A stretch of 64,000 nt of DNA from Mesorhizobium sp. B1-1-8 (GCF_006442795.2 NZ_CP083956.1:4379501-4443500); one strand, 5' to 3'. Counted from the stretch's first letter, positions 22,144 to 31,355 are shown. Program-made: numbers and translations. The notes: generated by a model not told the origin, from the letters alone.

Positions 22144-22863
22144 ATGCGTCCCAAAATCATATGCCACATGGTCAGCTCGATCGACGGGCGCCTGCTTCCC
22201 GGTCGCTGGACGCCGCCCGCCGCCGGCATCGCGCCCGGCTGGGAGCATCGCCATTATGAAGCGGTGGCGGCGCGGCTCGATGCCGATGGCTGGATGGTCG
22301 GCCGCAAGTCCATGCAGGATTTTGCCAAGGGGACCACGCGGGCCTCCGCAATCATTCCGGATAATCTGCGCGACACCTACGTTGCCGACCGCAAGGGCCG
22401 CGATGTTGCCGTCGGCATCGATCCGCATGGCCGACTGCACTACGGACGGGACAATGCAGGCGGCGACCACATCATCGCCGTCCTCGGCCAACAGGTTTCC
22501 GACGACTACCTGGCCGAGCTGCGCGCGGACGGCGTCTCCTACCTGTTTGCCGGCGCCGACGGGACCGACCTGCACCATGCCATGGAAGTGCTCGGCGAGG
22601 CCTTCGGTATCAGAACCATCCTGCTGGAAGGCGGCGGCATCACCAATGGCGCCTTTCTAAAAGCCGGGCTGATCGACGAGATCAGCCTGCTCGTCTATCC
22701 CGGCATCGACGGGCTGGCCGGCGTGCCGAGCATCTTCGAGTTTTTAGGCCCCGCCGATGACCGACCGGCGGCTGGAAAAGCGCTACGGCATTTCGCGACG
22801 GAGACGCTGGAGGGCGGCGTGGTGTGGCTGCACTATGCGGTGGAGGCGGCGCCCGCGGCGTGA
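22144..22863 (+). CDS. RibD C-terminal/dihydrofolate reductase-like NADPH reductase
   Basis: Encodes 239 residues. KIICHMVSSIDGRLLPG begins the DHFR-like fold, and ILLEGGGITNGAFLKAGLID is the NADPH/flavin-pathway signature of RibD C-terminal domains. Stand-alone forms like this are often annotated as pyrimidine reductase-like but are mostly uncharacterised. It is divergent from the AKR gene with 145 nt between them and converges with the TetR gene. Confidence 0.85.
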   Translation: MRPKIICHMVSSIDGRLLPGRWTPPAAGIAPGWEHRHYEAVAARLDADGWMVGRKSMQDFAKGTTRASAIIPDNLRDTYVADRKGRDVAVGIDPHGRLHYGRDNAGGDHIIAVLGQQVSDDYLAELRADGVSYLFAGADGTDLHHAMEVLGEAFGIRTILLEGGGITNGAFLKAGLIDEISLLVYPGIDGLAGVPSIFEFLGPADDRPAAGKALRHFATETLEGGVVWLHYAVEAAPAA

Positions 22864-22899
22864 GACAGAACATTTTGGCATGCCTGGCCAACGGACGGC

Positions 22900-23568
22900 T
22901 CACCCGGCCTTCTTCGCCCCGAAGCGCAAGCCATCCATCAAGAGCTTGACCAGCCGGCCGGAGCGGTCGCGCCAGTCGGGCGTGTTGGGGGCGGAGTAGA
23001 TGCCGCCCAGCGCATGCAGCACGTCGGAGGCGTCGACGTCGGCGCGGATCGCGCCTGAGGCGGCTGCCTGTTCGACCAGCCCCCGCAGCGCATTCGAGAC
23101 GCGGCCGGAGGTGTCGGAGAACAGCGTCGAGTTGGTGGTGAGCAGCAGCCGCAGGCTGGTGGCCAGCCCGCGCTTGGTTGCGATGTAATCGACGAAGCGC
23201 TGCATCCACAGTTCCAGCGCGACATCGGCCGGATGATCGCGGGCAAGTTCTTCCGCCGCGTGGCAGAGCCCCTCCACCTCGCGTCGATAGACCACCTCGA
23301 CCAGATGCTCGCGGGTCGGGAAGTGCCGGTAGAGCGTGCCGATGCCGACCCCTGCCCTTTTTGCGATTTCTTCCAGCGAGGCGTCGACGCCGTCTTTCGT
23401 GAAAGCCGCCGCCGCAACCTCGACCAGCCGGTCGCGGTTGCGTTGCGCATCGGCGCGCAGCGGCTTTTGCGCTGGCGCGTCGCGCTTCTCGTCGGCGGTC
23501 GGTTCGAACGTCAATTTTTTCTCCACCCACGCAATATGGGGCTTGAACCCGACCGGGTCAGCCCCCAC
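22900..23568 (-). CDS. TetR/AcrR family transcriptional regulator
   Basis: Up to 222 residues. The helix-turn-helix is DASLEEIAKRAGVGIGTLYR followed by HFPTREHLVEVVY (about 62-95); the rest is an all-helical ligand domain with LRLLLTTNSTLF. The GTG at 23568 is the longest start and lies right beside the palindromic operator; a GTG at 23526 (208 residues) is equally possible. Autorepression is likely. The inducer and other targets are unknown. Confidence 0.88.
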   Translation of the reverse strand: MGADPVGFKPHIAWVEKKLTFEPTADEKRDAPAQKPLRADAQRNRDRLVEVAAAAFTKDGVDASLEEIAKRAGVGIGTLYRHFPTREHLVEVVYRREVEGLCHAAEELARDHPADVALELWMQRFVDYIATKRGLATSLRLLLTTNSTLFSDTSGRVSNALRGLVEQAAASGAIRADVDASDVLHALGGIYSAPNTPDWRDRSGRLVKLLMDGLRFGAKKAG

Positions 23569-23574
23569 GTAAAT

Positions 23575-23594
23575 AAACGGAGGCGCCTCCGTTT
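23575..23594. promoter_or_regulatory. Perfect 20-bp palindrome, probable TetR operator
   Basis: AAACGGAGGCGCCTCCGTTT is a perfect palindrome 6 nt upstream of the TetR start. Size, symmetry and position fit an autoregulatory TetR-family operator that would block this promoter. Confidence 0.75.
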
Positions 23595-23696
23595 TAGTGG
23601 AGTAGTCTTATCATATAACCAGGGGAGCCGGTATGTCACGTGCTGAGAGCTTAAAGGCCAAAGCCTCCCCGTCCCGCTGGAGAATGGCGAGGCGCA

Positions 23697-23844
23697 ATCT
23701 CCCCCCTTGAGGGGGAGATGTCGCCGCAGGCGACAGAGGGGGTCGCCGCGCGTGAAGCGCCAATCTCCATTCGTCGTAGTAGGCCGAGCCCCGTCAAACC
23801 GACCCCCTCTGGCCTGCCGGCCATCTCCCCCTCGAGGGGGAGAT
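23697..23844. repeat. REP-A palindromic intergenic element
   Basis: Full copy with GTCGCCGCAGGCGAC and GGCCTGCCGGCC, in the gap between TetR and the molybdenum hydroxylase operon. Confidence 0.9.
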
Positions 23845-23925
23845 TACGCTCTTCGCCGCTTGCCCCTACCCTTCCAAGCGCCATTTCAATCCGCCTAGCG
23901 TCAAGCAATCGGAGCCAGACGCCTC

Positions 23926-24420
23926 ATGACTGACCAGACCCGCCCGACCACCATCCCTCTCCATCTCACCATCAACAGCCGCGAGCATTCGCTCGAGGTC
24001 GAGCCGCGCGTGACGCTGCTCGATGCACTGCGCGAGCGGCTCGATCTCACCGGCACTAAGAAAGGCTGCGACCACGGCCAGTGCGGCGCCTGCACCGTCC
24101 ATGTCGACGGCGAGCGGGTGCTTGCCTGCCTGACGTTGGCCGCCCAGGTTGAAGGCCGCGAAATCACCACCATCGAGGGGCTTGCCGCCGTGGACGGCAC
24201 GCTCAACGCCGTGCAGGCCGCCTTCCTCGAGCAGGACGCCTTCCAGTGCGGCTATTGCACGCCGGGACAGATCATGTCGGCGGTCGCCTGCATCCGCGAG
24301 GGCCACGCCGGCTCCGACGAAGAAATCCGCGAATACATGGCCGGCAATCTCTGCCGCTGCGGCGCCTATCCGCACATCGTCGCCGCCGTCCGCCAGGCAG
24401 CACAGGAGCTTCGCTCATGA
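23926..24420 (+). CDS. paoA: Molybdenum hydroxylase [2Fe-2S] subunit (PaoA/YagT-like)
   Basis: Encodes 164 residues. Two [2Fe-2S] cluster motifs are visible: KKGCDHGQCGACTVHVDGER in the ferredoxin-like domain, and QCGYCTPGQ with LCRCGAYPHI in the helical domain. It passes electrons from the Mo centre to the FAD subunit. E. coli PaoA has a Tat signal; none is present here, so this enzyme is predicted to be cytoplasmic. First gene of a three-gene operon with ATGA overlaps. Confidence 0.93.
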   Translation: MTDQTRPTTIPLHLTINSREHSLEVEPRVTLLDALRERLDLTGTKKGCDHGQCGACTVHVDGERVLACLTLAAQVEGREITTIEGLAAVDGTLNAVQAAFLEQDAFQCGYCTPGQIMSAVACIREGHAGSDEEIREYMAGNLCRCGAYPHIVAAVRQAAQELRS

Positions 24421-25400
24421 AAGATTTTTCCTATGTCCGCGCCGACAGCGTCGAGGCCGCGCGCAATGCATCGGCGCTCCCCGGCGCCGTGCTGCTTGCC
24501 GGCGGCACGACGCTGATCGACCTCGCCAAATGCGGCGTCGCCGAGCCTCAGACCGTCATCGACATCAGTCATATCGAGGGGCTCAGCGCTATCGACGTCG
24601 ACGCCAACCGCGCGCTCATCGGCGCGCTGGCGAAGATGAGCCATGTCGCCGATCATGCAGAGATCAAGAGCCACTTCCCTGCCGTCTCGGAAGCATTGTG
24701 GCAGGCGGCTTCGGCGCAGTTGCGCAACATGGCCACAATCGGCGGCAATCTGATGCAGCGCACGCGCTGCCCCTACTTTCGTGATCCGCAGAATTTCCCC
24801 GCTTGCAACAAGCGCGCGTCGGGCAGCGGCTGCTCGGCGATCGGCGGAGTGACGCGCGGCCACGCAGTGCTCGGCACCAGCGAAGCCTGCATCGCCACCT
24901 ATCCCGGCGACCTCGCGGTCGCCCTTGTCGCCTTCGAGGCCGAGATCGATGTCGGCGAGCGGCGACTGAAGGTGGAGGACTTCTTCCTGGCGCCCGGCGC
25001 CAGCGCCGAGCGCGAACATGACATCGGCCCCGGCGAGGTGATCACGGCCATCGAAATCCCCGGCTCGGCCGCGGCGCGGCGCTCGACCTATCTCAAGGTG
25101 CGCGATCGCCAGTCCTACGAGTTCGCCGCCGCAAGCGCCGCAGTCGGACTGGAACTGGAAAGCGACGGCCGCACCATCAGGGATATCCGCGTCGCGCTCG
25201 GCGGCGTGGCGACAAAACCGTGGCGGGCGCGCGCCGTCGAAGAGGCACTCAAGGGCAAGGTGCTGACCGAAGACACGGTGCGGCAGGCCAGCCTGCTCGC
25301 CATGGACGGCGCCGTCGACCATGGCGCCAACCACTACAAGATCGAGCTCGCGCCGCGCGTCGTCGCGCGCGCCATCCTCAAATTGGGAGAGACGGCATGA
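24417..25400 (+). CDS. paoB: Molybdenum hydroxylase FAD subunit (PaoB/YagS-like)
   Basis: Encodes 327 residues. The FAD-binding segment is VLLAGGTTLIDLAKCGV and ATIGGNLMQRTRC. The stretch RCPYFRD...ACNKR..GSGCSAI carries several Cys residues, as in PaoB, which holds an extra [4Fe-4S] cluster not found in ordinary xanthine dehydrogenase FAD subunits. Start and stop overlap both neighbours by 4 nt. Confidence 0.93.
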   Translation: MKDFSYVRADSVEAARNASALPGAVLLAGGTTLIDLAKCGVAEPQTVIDISHIEGLSAIDVDANRALIGALAKMSHVADHAEIKSHFPAVSEALWQAASAQLRNMATIGGNLMQRTRCPYFRDPQNFPACNKRASGSGCSAIGGVTRGHAVLGTSEACIATYPGDLAVALVAFEAEIDVGERRLKVEDFFLAPGASAEREHDIGPGEVITAIEIPGSAAARRSTYLKVRDRQSYEFAAASAAVGLELESDGRTIRDIRVALGGVATKPWRARAVEEALKGKVLTEDTVRQASLLAMDGAVDHGANHYKIELAPRVVARAILKLGETA

Positions 25401-27694
25401 CGGTTCATGACATGAAACACGCAGCTTCCGACAGCGCGCGCCTCGAAGCGGTCGGCGGGCGGCTGTCGCGCGTCGATGGTCCGGCCAAGATCACGGGTGC
25501 TGCAAAATATGCCTTCGAGCAGCAGCTCGACCGGCTCGCGCATGCGGTGATGGTCGAAAGCACCATTGCCGCCGGCAAGGTCGTTGCGATCGACGCGCGC
25601 GCGGCCGAAACCGCGCCGGGCGTGCTCATGGTGCTGACGCCGGACACCATCATGACGCTGAAAGGCGCATCGGACTGGCTGGGCAACCCGCCGTCGCAAC
25701 AGACCTACTCGCCCCTCGCCCGCGAGGTCACCTATTCCGGCCAGCATATCGCCGCCGTGGTGGCCGAGACCTTCGAGCAGGCAGTCGCGGCGGCAGCACT
25801 TGTCAAGGTCAGCTATGATGAGACGCCGGCCATCGTCGACCTCAGCGACGCCAAGGCCGGCGACGGCATCCCGATCGATGCGATGACCAAGGAATGGGGC
25901 GACGCGGAAGCGGCGTTCGCCGCCGCACCGGTGCGCATCTGCGCGGCCTACAACACGCCGCGCGAATACCAGGCGGCGATGGAGCCGCACGGGCTGATCG
26001 CGCGCTGGCAGGGCGACGAGCTGACCATCTGGGAGCCCAGCCAGTGGCTGGACGGCATGGCGCGCACCTATGCCGAATGGTTCGGTGTGCCGTTCGAGAA
26101 TGTGCGGCTGGTGTCGCCCTATATCGGCGGCGGCTTCGGCTCCAAGGCCCTGGCGCTCGCCCACAGCGCCGTGGCGGCGGCTGCGGCAAAGATGCTTGGG
26201 CGGCCGGTGAAGCTGGTGCTGACGAGGCCGCAGAATTTTACCTCCTATGGCGGCCGCGCCGCGACCCGCCAGACGGTGACGATCGGCGCCGATCGCGACG
26301 GCAGGATCCAGTCGATCGTGCATCGCGGCGTCAACGAGACCGCCGTCGACGGCATGTGGGTCGAGCCGCTCGGCTCGGTCACCTCGATCATGTATGCGAC
26401 GCCGAACTTTTCCTCGAGGCAGAATGTCGTGCGGGTGAATACGGTGGTGCCGGGCGCCAAGCGCGCGCCCGGCGAAAACCCCAGCGCCTTCGGCATCGAA
26501 AGCGCCATCGACGAGCTTGCCTATGAGCTCGGCATGGACCCTCTGGAGGTGCGGCTGATCAATTATGCCGAGCAGGATCCGCATGCGAAGAAGCCGTGGT
26601 CGACCAGGCAGCTGCGCGAGGCCTTCGCCATCGGTGCCGAGACCTTCGGCTGGGCGAAGCGCTCGCCACAGCCGCGCTCGATGCGCGACGGCCACCAACT
26701 GATCGGCTGGGGCATGGCGGCCGGCACCTATCCGGTGCGGCGCGCCCATGGCGAGGCGGTGGTGAAGATCCTCGCCGATGGGTCGGTCGAGGTCGAAAGC
26801 TCCTCGATCGACATGGGCCAGGGCACCTACACGATCCTGGCGCAGACAGCAGCCGAGACGCTCGGCGTGCCGGTCGAGCAGGTCTGCGTGAAGCTCGGCG
26901 ACTCGCATTTCGCCCGCGCCGGTGTGACCGGCGGCTCGCGGCTTGCCGGCGTCATGACCGGCGCGGTCTACAAGGCCGCAGGCCAGGCGCTGGACGAACT
27001 GATCGGGCTGGCGATCGCCGATCCGCGCTCGCCGTTCCATACGCTGCAGGCGAACACGCTGACGGTGAAGGACGGCCGCATCGCCTCGCCGCGCGGCGAG
27101 GGGCCGGAACTGTCGATCGCTGAGCTGATGAGCGCCGTCGGCCGCGAGCGGATCGAGGCCAAGGGCGACACCTTGCCGGCCAATTCTACGCCGGAGGAGC
27201 GCTACAAGAACTACACCACCATCGCCATGGCGATCCCGCACACCGAGGGCGACTATTCGCGCCATTCCTGGTGCGCGCATTTCGTCGAGGTCCGCGTCGA
27301 CGAGGATTTCGGCACGGTGCGCGTGTCGCGCGTGGTCTCGGCGCTGGATTCGGGCCGGCTTTACAACCCGAAGCTGGCGGAAAGCCAGTGGAAAGGCGGC
27401 ATCATCATGGGCATCGGCCAGGCGCTGCTTGAAGAAGGCATCGTCGACCGCCGGCACGGCCGCATCGTCAACAACAATCTCGCCGACTACATGCTGCCGA
27501 CCAATGCCGACATTCCCGATATCCAGACGATCTCGGTCGGCGTCCCCGATCCGCATTCCTCGGCGCTCGGCGGCAAGGGCGTGGGCGAACTCGCCATCGT
27601 CGGCATCGCGCCGGCGATCGCCAATGCGGTGTTCCATGCGACGGGCAAGAGGATCAGGGATCTGCCGATCACGCTGGAGAAGCTGATCGGGTAA
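25397..27694 (+). CDS. paoC: Molybdenum hydroxylase large Mo-cofactor subunit (PaoC/YagR-like)
   Basis: A 765-residue xanthine oxidase-family catalytic subunit. Moco-binding and active-site landmarks are YIGGGFGSKALAL, AMEPHGLIARW, RAPGENPSAFGIESAIDELA, SSSIDMGQGTYTILAQ, and the catalytic Glu in GGKGVGELAIVG near the C-terminus. It would hydroxylate aldehydes (PaoABC oxidises aromatic aldehydes) or N-heterocycles. The ATG overlaps the paoB stop. The stop lies within the first bases of the REP-A repeat. No PaoD/XdhC-type chaperone gene follows in this window. Confidence 0.93.
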   Translation: MTVHDMKHAASDSARLEAVGGRLSRVDGPAKITGAAKYAFEQQLDRLAHAVMVESTIAAGKVVAIDARAAETAPGVLMVLTPDTIMTLKGASDWLGNPPSQQTYSPLAREVTYSGQHIAAVVAETFEQAVAAAALVKVSYDETPAIVDLSDAKAGDGIPIDAMTKEWGDAEAAFAAAPVRICAAYNTPREYQAAMEPHGLIARWQGDELTIWEPSQWLDGMARTYAEWFGVPFENVRLVSPYIGGGFGSKALALAHSAVAAAAAKMLGRPVKLVLTRPQNFTSYGGRAATRQTVTIGADRDGRIQSIVHRGVNETAVDGMWVEPLGSVTSIMYATPNFSSRQNVVRVNTVVPGAKRAPGENPSAFGIESAIDELAYELGMDPLEVRLINYAEQDPHAKKPWSTRQLREAFAIGAETFGWAKRSPQPRSMRDGHQLIGWGMAAGTYPVRRAHGEAVVKILADGSVEVESSSIDMGQGTYTILAQTAAETLGVPVEQVCVKLGDSHFARAGVTGGSRLAGVMTGAVYKAAGQALDELIGLAIADPRSPFHTLQANTLTVKDGRIASPRGEGPELSIAELMSAVGRERIEAKGDTLPANSTPEERYKNYTTIAMAIPHTEGDYSRHSWCAHFVEVRVDEDFGTVRVSRVVSALDSGRLYNPKLAESQWKGGIIMGIGQALLEEGIVDRRHGRIVNNNLADYMLPTNADIPDIQTISVGVPDPHSSALGGKGVGELAIVGIAPAIANAVFHATGKRIRDLPITLEKLIG

Positions 27695-27845
27695 TCTCCT
27701 CCCTTGAGGGGGAGATGGCCGCGAAGCGGTCAGAGGGGGGCGGTCCGACCGGGCTCGGCATTCTACGGCAGATGGAGGTTGGCGCTTCAAGCGCGGCGCC
27801 CCCCTCTGTCGCCTTCGGCGACATCTCCCCCTCGAGGGGGGAGAT
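27693..27845. repeat. REP-A palindromic intergenic element
   Basis: Full copy starting at the paoC stop codon. The arms are CTCCTCCCTTGAGGGGGAG and CTCCCCCTCGAGGGGGGAG, with a GGCCGCGAAGCGGTC variant of the inner palindrome. Confidence 0.9.
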
Positions 27846-27921
27846 TACGCGCTCGGCCGCGGAACCCGCGTTCCATCGCCGGCGTTTGCAGCGGAGCACT
27901 CCACGAAAACGGAGATGGACA

Positions 27922-28131
27922 ATGGCAAGCGCAGCCGACCGCGATCCGCGGCACCACACCCAGAAAATGCTGAAAGCCTTCCAGGAGCTGCAGGATCACC
28001 TCCGGGAAGATATAACCAAGGTCGACGAGCCCCGGTTCAAGGCAATGTTCGAAACGTCGGCGGAAGTGGTGGGCGGCCTGATGAAGGCGTTCCGCGATTA
28101 TGAGCAGAAGAATGAAGCAGCCTGGCGATAG
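27922..28131 (+). CDS. Small helical hypothetical protein
   Basis: Encodes 69 residues, soluble and predicted mostly helical (HHTQKMLKAFQELQDHLRED; FETSAEVVGGLMKAFRDYEQ). SD CGGAG lies 8 nt before ATG 27922. It resembles small rhizobial proteins of unknown function that often accompany paralogs elsewhere in the genome. Confidence 0.72.
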   Translation: MASAADRDPRHHTQKMLKAFQELQDHLREDITKVDEPRFKAMFETSAEVVGGLMKAFRDYEQKNEAAWR

Positions 28132-28286
28132 CCGGGCTCGGCCGTCGTGAAGAAGATTGACGAGGCAAGAGCCGATCCTTCCGGCAATCTGGTGGAACTG
28201 TTCCAGCCGGCCCGGTGAGGGTGCTTATCGCTGCAAGACTGCGGAACAGCGCCCCCCAATCCACGCGGCGGAGCGGACGGCCCCCG

Positions 28287-29117
28287 TCATTTCACGCTCA
28301 AATTCTTCACTTCGTTGGGCCGATAGGTGTCCATGGTCGCGCCGTTGCGATCCTCGTCCAGCAGCGACTTGCTGCCGAAGGAGGCGCGCAGGCCCACCAG
28401 GTATTTGTGGGTCTCGCCAATGTCGGTTGAACCGATCTTCATGTGCTCCAATTGATAGCGCGCGAACACTGACCACGGTGTGTCGTTGAACCGATACATG
28501 GCCTGGAGAGCCGCGCCGGATAGGTCCAGGTTCACCCCCTGGTCCGTTCTGCTGAAGCTGAATTCGGCGTCCAGGCGAAGGTTGTCCTGGACGAAGTAGC
28601 GTGCGACGGCGCGGACGTTCCAATGGTCGGAGTTGAGGGAATCCTCGTTTGAACGGCCAAAGGACGCCTGCCCGTAAAGGGTAAGATTGCCAAAGTAGAT
28701 CTGGGCTTCCGGGCCGGCCGCCCAGGAACTCGTCTTCGCGTCGAAATCGCCAAAGTCCACCGACGTGTAGGTCGCGAACACGCCGGCGGCAAATCTGTCG
28801 GGGTCGCGATAGTATCCGTGGATCGCGCCGCCGACGCCACCCCAATGAGCGAAGTCGTCGTCCCAGATCCGGTCATAGGTCAGGTCGCCCTGGAGGTTCC
28901 AGCGCTGGGCGAACGGAATGTTGACGCGGGCGGCGCCCCCGGCGGACCGGACGGTGTCGTCGATAGCGGTGAAGCGGAGCCCGCCAAGGTAGATTTCGCC
29001 GTAGCCGGAGATATGCGGCCCCACCACTGTCTCTGCGGCCAGCGGCTGCGGTGCGTCGGCGGCGTAGGCGGACGTCGTGGCGACCAGCGACGCGGCGATG
29101 ATTGAAAAGCGATGCAT
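28287..29117 (-). CDS. Outer membrane beta-barrel protein
   Basis: Encodes 276 residues. MHRFSIIAASLVATTSAYA is the signal peptide. The mature part alternates hydrophobic and polar residues in strand-like segments (GEIYLGGLRF, WNLQGDLTYDRIW, AAGVFATYTSVDFGDF, YGQASFGRS, VRAVARYFVQD, KYLVGLRASFG), as in alphaproteobacterial barrel proteins. It does not end in the canonical aromatic residue (NLSVK). Probably a barrel of unknown cargo; its upstream DNA resembles that of the next omp gene. Confidence 0.72.
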   Translation of the reverse strand: MHRFSIIAASLVATTSAYAADAPQPLAAETVVGPHISGYGEIYLGGLRFTAIDDTVRSAGGAARVNIPFAQRWNLQGDLTYDRIWDDDFAHWGGVGGAIHGYYRDPDRFAAGVFATYTSVDFGDFDAKTSSWAAGPEAQIYFGNLTLYGQASFGRSNEDSLNSDHWNVRAVARYFVQDNLRLDAEFSFSRTDQGVNLDLSGAALQAMYRFNDTPWSVFARYQLEHMKIGSTDIGETHKYLVGLRASFGSKSLLDEDRNGATMDTYRPNEVKNLSVK

Positions 29118-29170
29118 TAAGAGCCCCCGAATTCGAATATGCGTCCTGCGGTCCGGACAAGTGCCCGGGC

Positions 29171-29302
29171 CCGGTGTTGCATTGTCCGCCGTCCGGCGTC
29201 TTGGGCTGGACCGCACCGGAATTGTCCTGGAAAGCGCCGCCGCACTTGTCGCGCCAGTGTGGCCATTCGGCCACCAGCCGACAGGCCCGCTCGCCTTTCC
29301 GG
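29171..29302. repeat. Direct repeat copy 1 upstream of an omp gene
   Basis: About 132 nt shared with 30120-30253, including CCGCACCGGAATTGTCCTGG and AGCCGACAGGC. It lies 54 nt upstream of the ATG at 29117. Confidence 0.75.
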
Positions 29303-29351
29303 CACCGGACAAACCCCCGGCGCGCGGCCGGGGTTTGTCCGGTCCGGCAGA

Positions 29352-30041
29352 TCAGAACTTGTAGCTAAGGCCAGCCCGTACGTCGTGCGTCTTCAGATCG
29401 ATGTTCGCAACGGTGCCAGGACCGAAAAGCGGCACCGAGATATCCTTTTTGCCGAAGTCGGAGTAGCGATATTCGACGCGAGCGATCCACCTGTCGGTGA
29501 AGGCGTGCTCGACGCCGGCTCCAACCGTCCAGCCAACATGGGTTTCGTCGTGGATCGGTATTGAGCCGCTGGTGGCGATCACAGTCATTTCGTACTTGGC
29601 CGCGGCCACGCCCGCGGTGACGTAAGGCAAGGTCCGATCGAAAGCGTAGCCGGCCCGCAGCCGCGCCGACCCCGACCACTGGAGTTCGGTCTTGAGCAAC
29701 GCGCCGGCACCGGTGAAGGTCCCCTCCCCATCCACCTTGTTGTAGGCAATGTCCGCCTCGGCGCCGAGCACGAAGCGGTTCGCCATCTCCTGATCGAAGC
29801 CGATATGGACGCCGCCAATGAAACCGCTGGGATCGAGGGGAGCGTTAATGTCGGCACCCCCAGGGCCGGCGCCGCCGATGAAGAGATTGGACTTTCCGGC
29901 GACGTAGCCGAAGTGAGCGCCAGCATAGAGGCCGGACCAGGTGTAGTCGGCGGCCACGGGCAAGGTTTCACCGATGTCCGCGGCGCATGCCATGCCGACG
30001 GGCGCGAGAATGAAGGCTGTAGCGAGAAGAATCATTTTCAT
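29352..30041 (-). CDS. Omp25/Omp31-like outer membrane protein
   Basis: A 229-residue OmpA-like transmembrane-domain protein of the Brucella/rhizobial Omp25 family. After a signal peptide ending ACA|AD come the family hallmark YTWSGLYAGAHFGYVAG, the strand pattern GFIGGVHIGFDQEMANRFVL, GSARLRAGYAFDRTLPYVTA and GWTVGAGVEHAFTDRWIARV. The terminal strand AGLSYKF ends in Phe for BAM recognition. It forms an eight-stranded barrel in the outer membrane. Confidence 0.92.
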   Translation of the reverse strand: MKMILLATAFILAPVGMACAADIGETLPVAADYTWSGLYAGAHFGYVAGKSNLFIGGAGPGGADINAPLDPSGFIGGVHIGFDQEMANRFVLGAEADIAYNKVDGEGTFTGAGALLKTELQWSGSARLRAGYAFDRTLPYVTAGVAAAKYEMTVIATSGSIPIHDETHVGWTVGAGVEHAFTDRWIARVEYRYSDFGKKDISVPLFGPGTVANIDLKTHDVRAGLSYKF

Positions 30042-30119
30042 TGTTATTTGCCGCCCAAAAAGGTGTTGCGCCCCCCGCTGCGGAAATGCTTGGCGGAGGT
30101 CCGGTTGTTGCCGAGAACG

Positions 30120-30253
30120 CCGGTGTTACATTATTCGCCGCGCGCGTCTTGGGCTGAGCCGCACCGGAATTGTCCTGGAAAGCGTTGCCGCGCTTGCCAT
30201 GCCAGTGTGGCACTTCGGCACCAGCCGACAGGCGCGCGCTCAACTTCCGGCCG
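30120..30253. repeat. Direct repeat copy 2 upstream of an omp gene
   Basis: Second copy of the 29171-29302 sequence, ~80 nt upstream of the Omp25-like start, with the same spacing order of conserved blocks. No gene seen between 30042 and 30389. Confidence 0.75.
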
Positions 30254-30389
30254 GCTGCAGCGCTGGCGCCTCCCGGCTCACGCCGCGTAAAACAATTTTC
30301 AGGTGCAGCAAAAACCCGGCGCGCCGCTGTGCACGCAACCGAGATCAGCGCGGCAGCGCAAGCCGCATGTGGTCCTGCGGCCGGCGAGG

Positions 30390-31355
30390 CTATCGGGCGC
30401 CGCTCGGCGTCGAGCCGAAGCGGCGGCGGAAGCAGCGGTTGAAATAGGAGACGTCGGAGAAGCCGCTGAGCAGCGCGATCTCGCTGATGCGCATGCGGTC
30501 ATTGCGGCGGTCGGAGAGCATGCGATGGGCCCTTTGCAGCCGCAATTCGAGAATGCGCTCGGCGAAACTCACCCCGGTTTCCTGCAGGAGATCGTGGACA
30601 TAGCGCACGGAGAGCCGCAATTGCTGGGCGACCCGCTGGGCCGAGATGGCCGGATCGGCGAAATCGTCGCGCATCTTGTCGAGGATCGCCTGCAGCCTTG
30701 CCGCGCGCAGGCCGCGCATGCCGGCGAGCTCGGCGGGCTCGCCCTTGGCGCCTGTTGCCAGGCCGATCAGATCGACGATTGTTTCGGTGGCATGGGTGAC
30801 AAGATCCGGCGACACCAGAGCCGGCCCAGCTTCCAGGAAGTTGCAATAGCGTCTGAGCATGCCGAGCGCCTCGTTGTCGGCCGCCACGGTCAGCGCCAGA
30901 CGGTCCTCGACATGGGCGAAGGCACTCTGCAGGATCTCGCGCGGGACGACAATGTTGGCCCAGACATTGCTGTCGCCGCCGCTCATTTCCAGCGCCTCCG
31001 AGGCCGAGACCAGCGCGGCCTCGCCCTTGCCCACGCTGTAGTCGCGGCCGGCCTGGGCGCCGCTCAGCCTGGTGTCGCCATGGTTGATCAAGAGGAGATA
31101 GCCGTCGCGGCCGTCGTCGGCGATGTTGCGGGCCTTGCGGCTGGCATGCTGGATGGTTCCGGCCATCTGCCCCAGCACCACCGGTCCGACGGCCGTGGCT
31201 TCGATCGCGGCCGCGAACGGCCGATTGGCCGAGATGGCATATTCGACCGACCATATCTCGGCGACGTGGATGTCCTGCCAGAGCGCGAAGCGTGCGCCGT
31301 CGTCGAGATGTCCGGGCAGGTCGAGCGACGAGAAGACGTTCTTTTTCAAGGGCAA
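30390..31355 (-). CDS. AraC family transcriptional regulator
   Basis: Encodes 321 residues. The C-terminal double helix-turn-helix (about 215-320) includes AISAQRVAQQLRLSVRYVHD and ISEIALLSGFSDVSYFNRCF before FRRRFGSTPSGAR. The N-terminal half resembles the AraC-binding-like (FeaR/NahS-type) sensor with GKGEAALVSASEALEMSGG. Target genes are not evident; the next gene upstream is on the same strand, the omp genes are downstream. Confidence 0.9.
   Translation of the reverse strand: MPLKKNVFSSLDLPGHLDDGARFALWQDIHVAEIWSVEYAISANRPFAAAIEATAVGPVVLGQMAGTIQHASRKARNIADDGRDGYLLLINHGDTRLSGAQAGRDYSVGKGEAALVSASEALEMSGGDSNVWANIVVPREILQSAFAHVEDRLALTVAADNEALGMLRRYCNFLEAGPALVSPDLVTHATETIVDLIGLATGAKGEPAELAGMRGLRAARLQAILDKMRDDFADPAISAQRVAQQLRLSVRYVHDLLQETGVSFAERILELRLQRAHRMLSDRRNDRMRISEIALLSGFSDVSYFNRCFRRRFGSTPSGAR

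Noticed and set aside
25334..27790. 818-codon open frame opposite paoC
   Set aside because: Antisense shadow of a well-supported Mo-hydroxylase gene.
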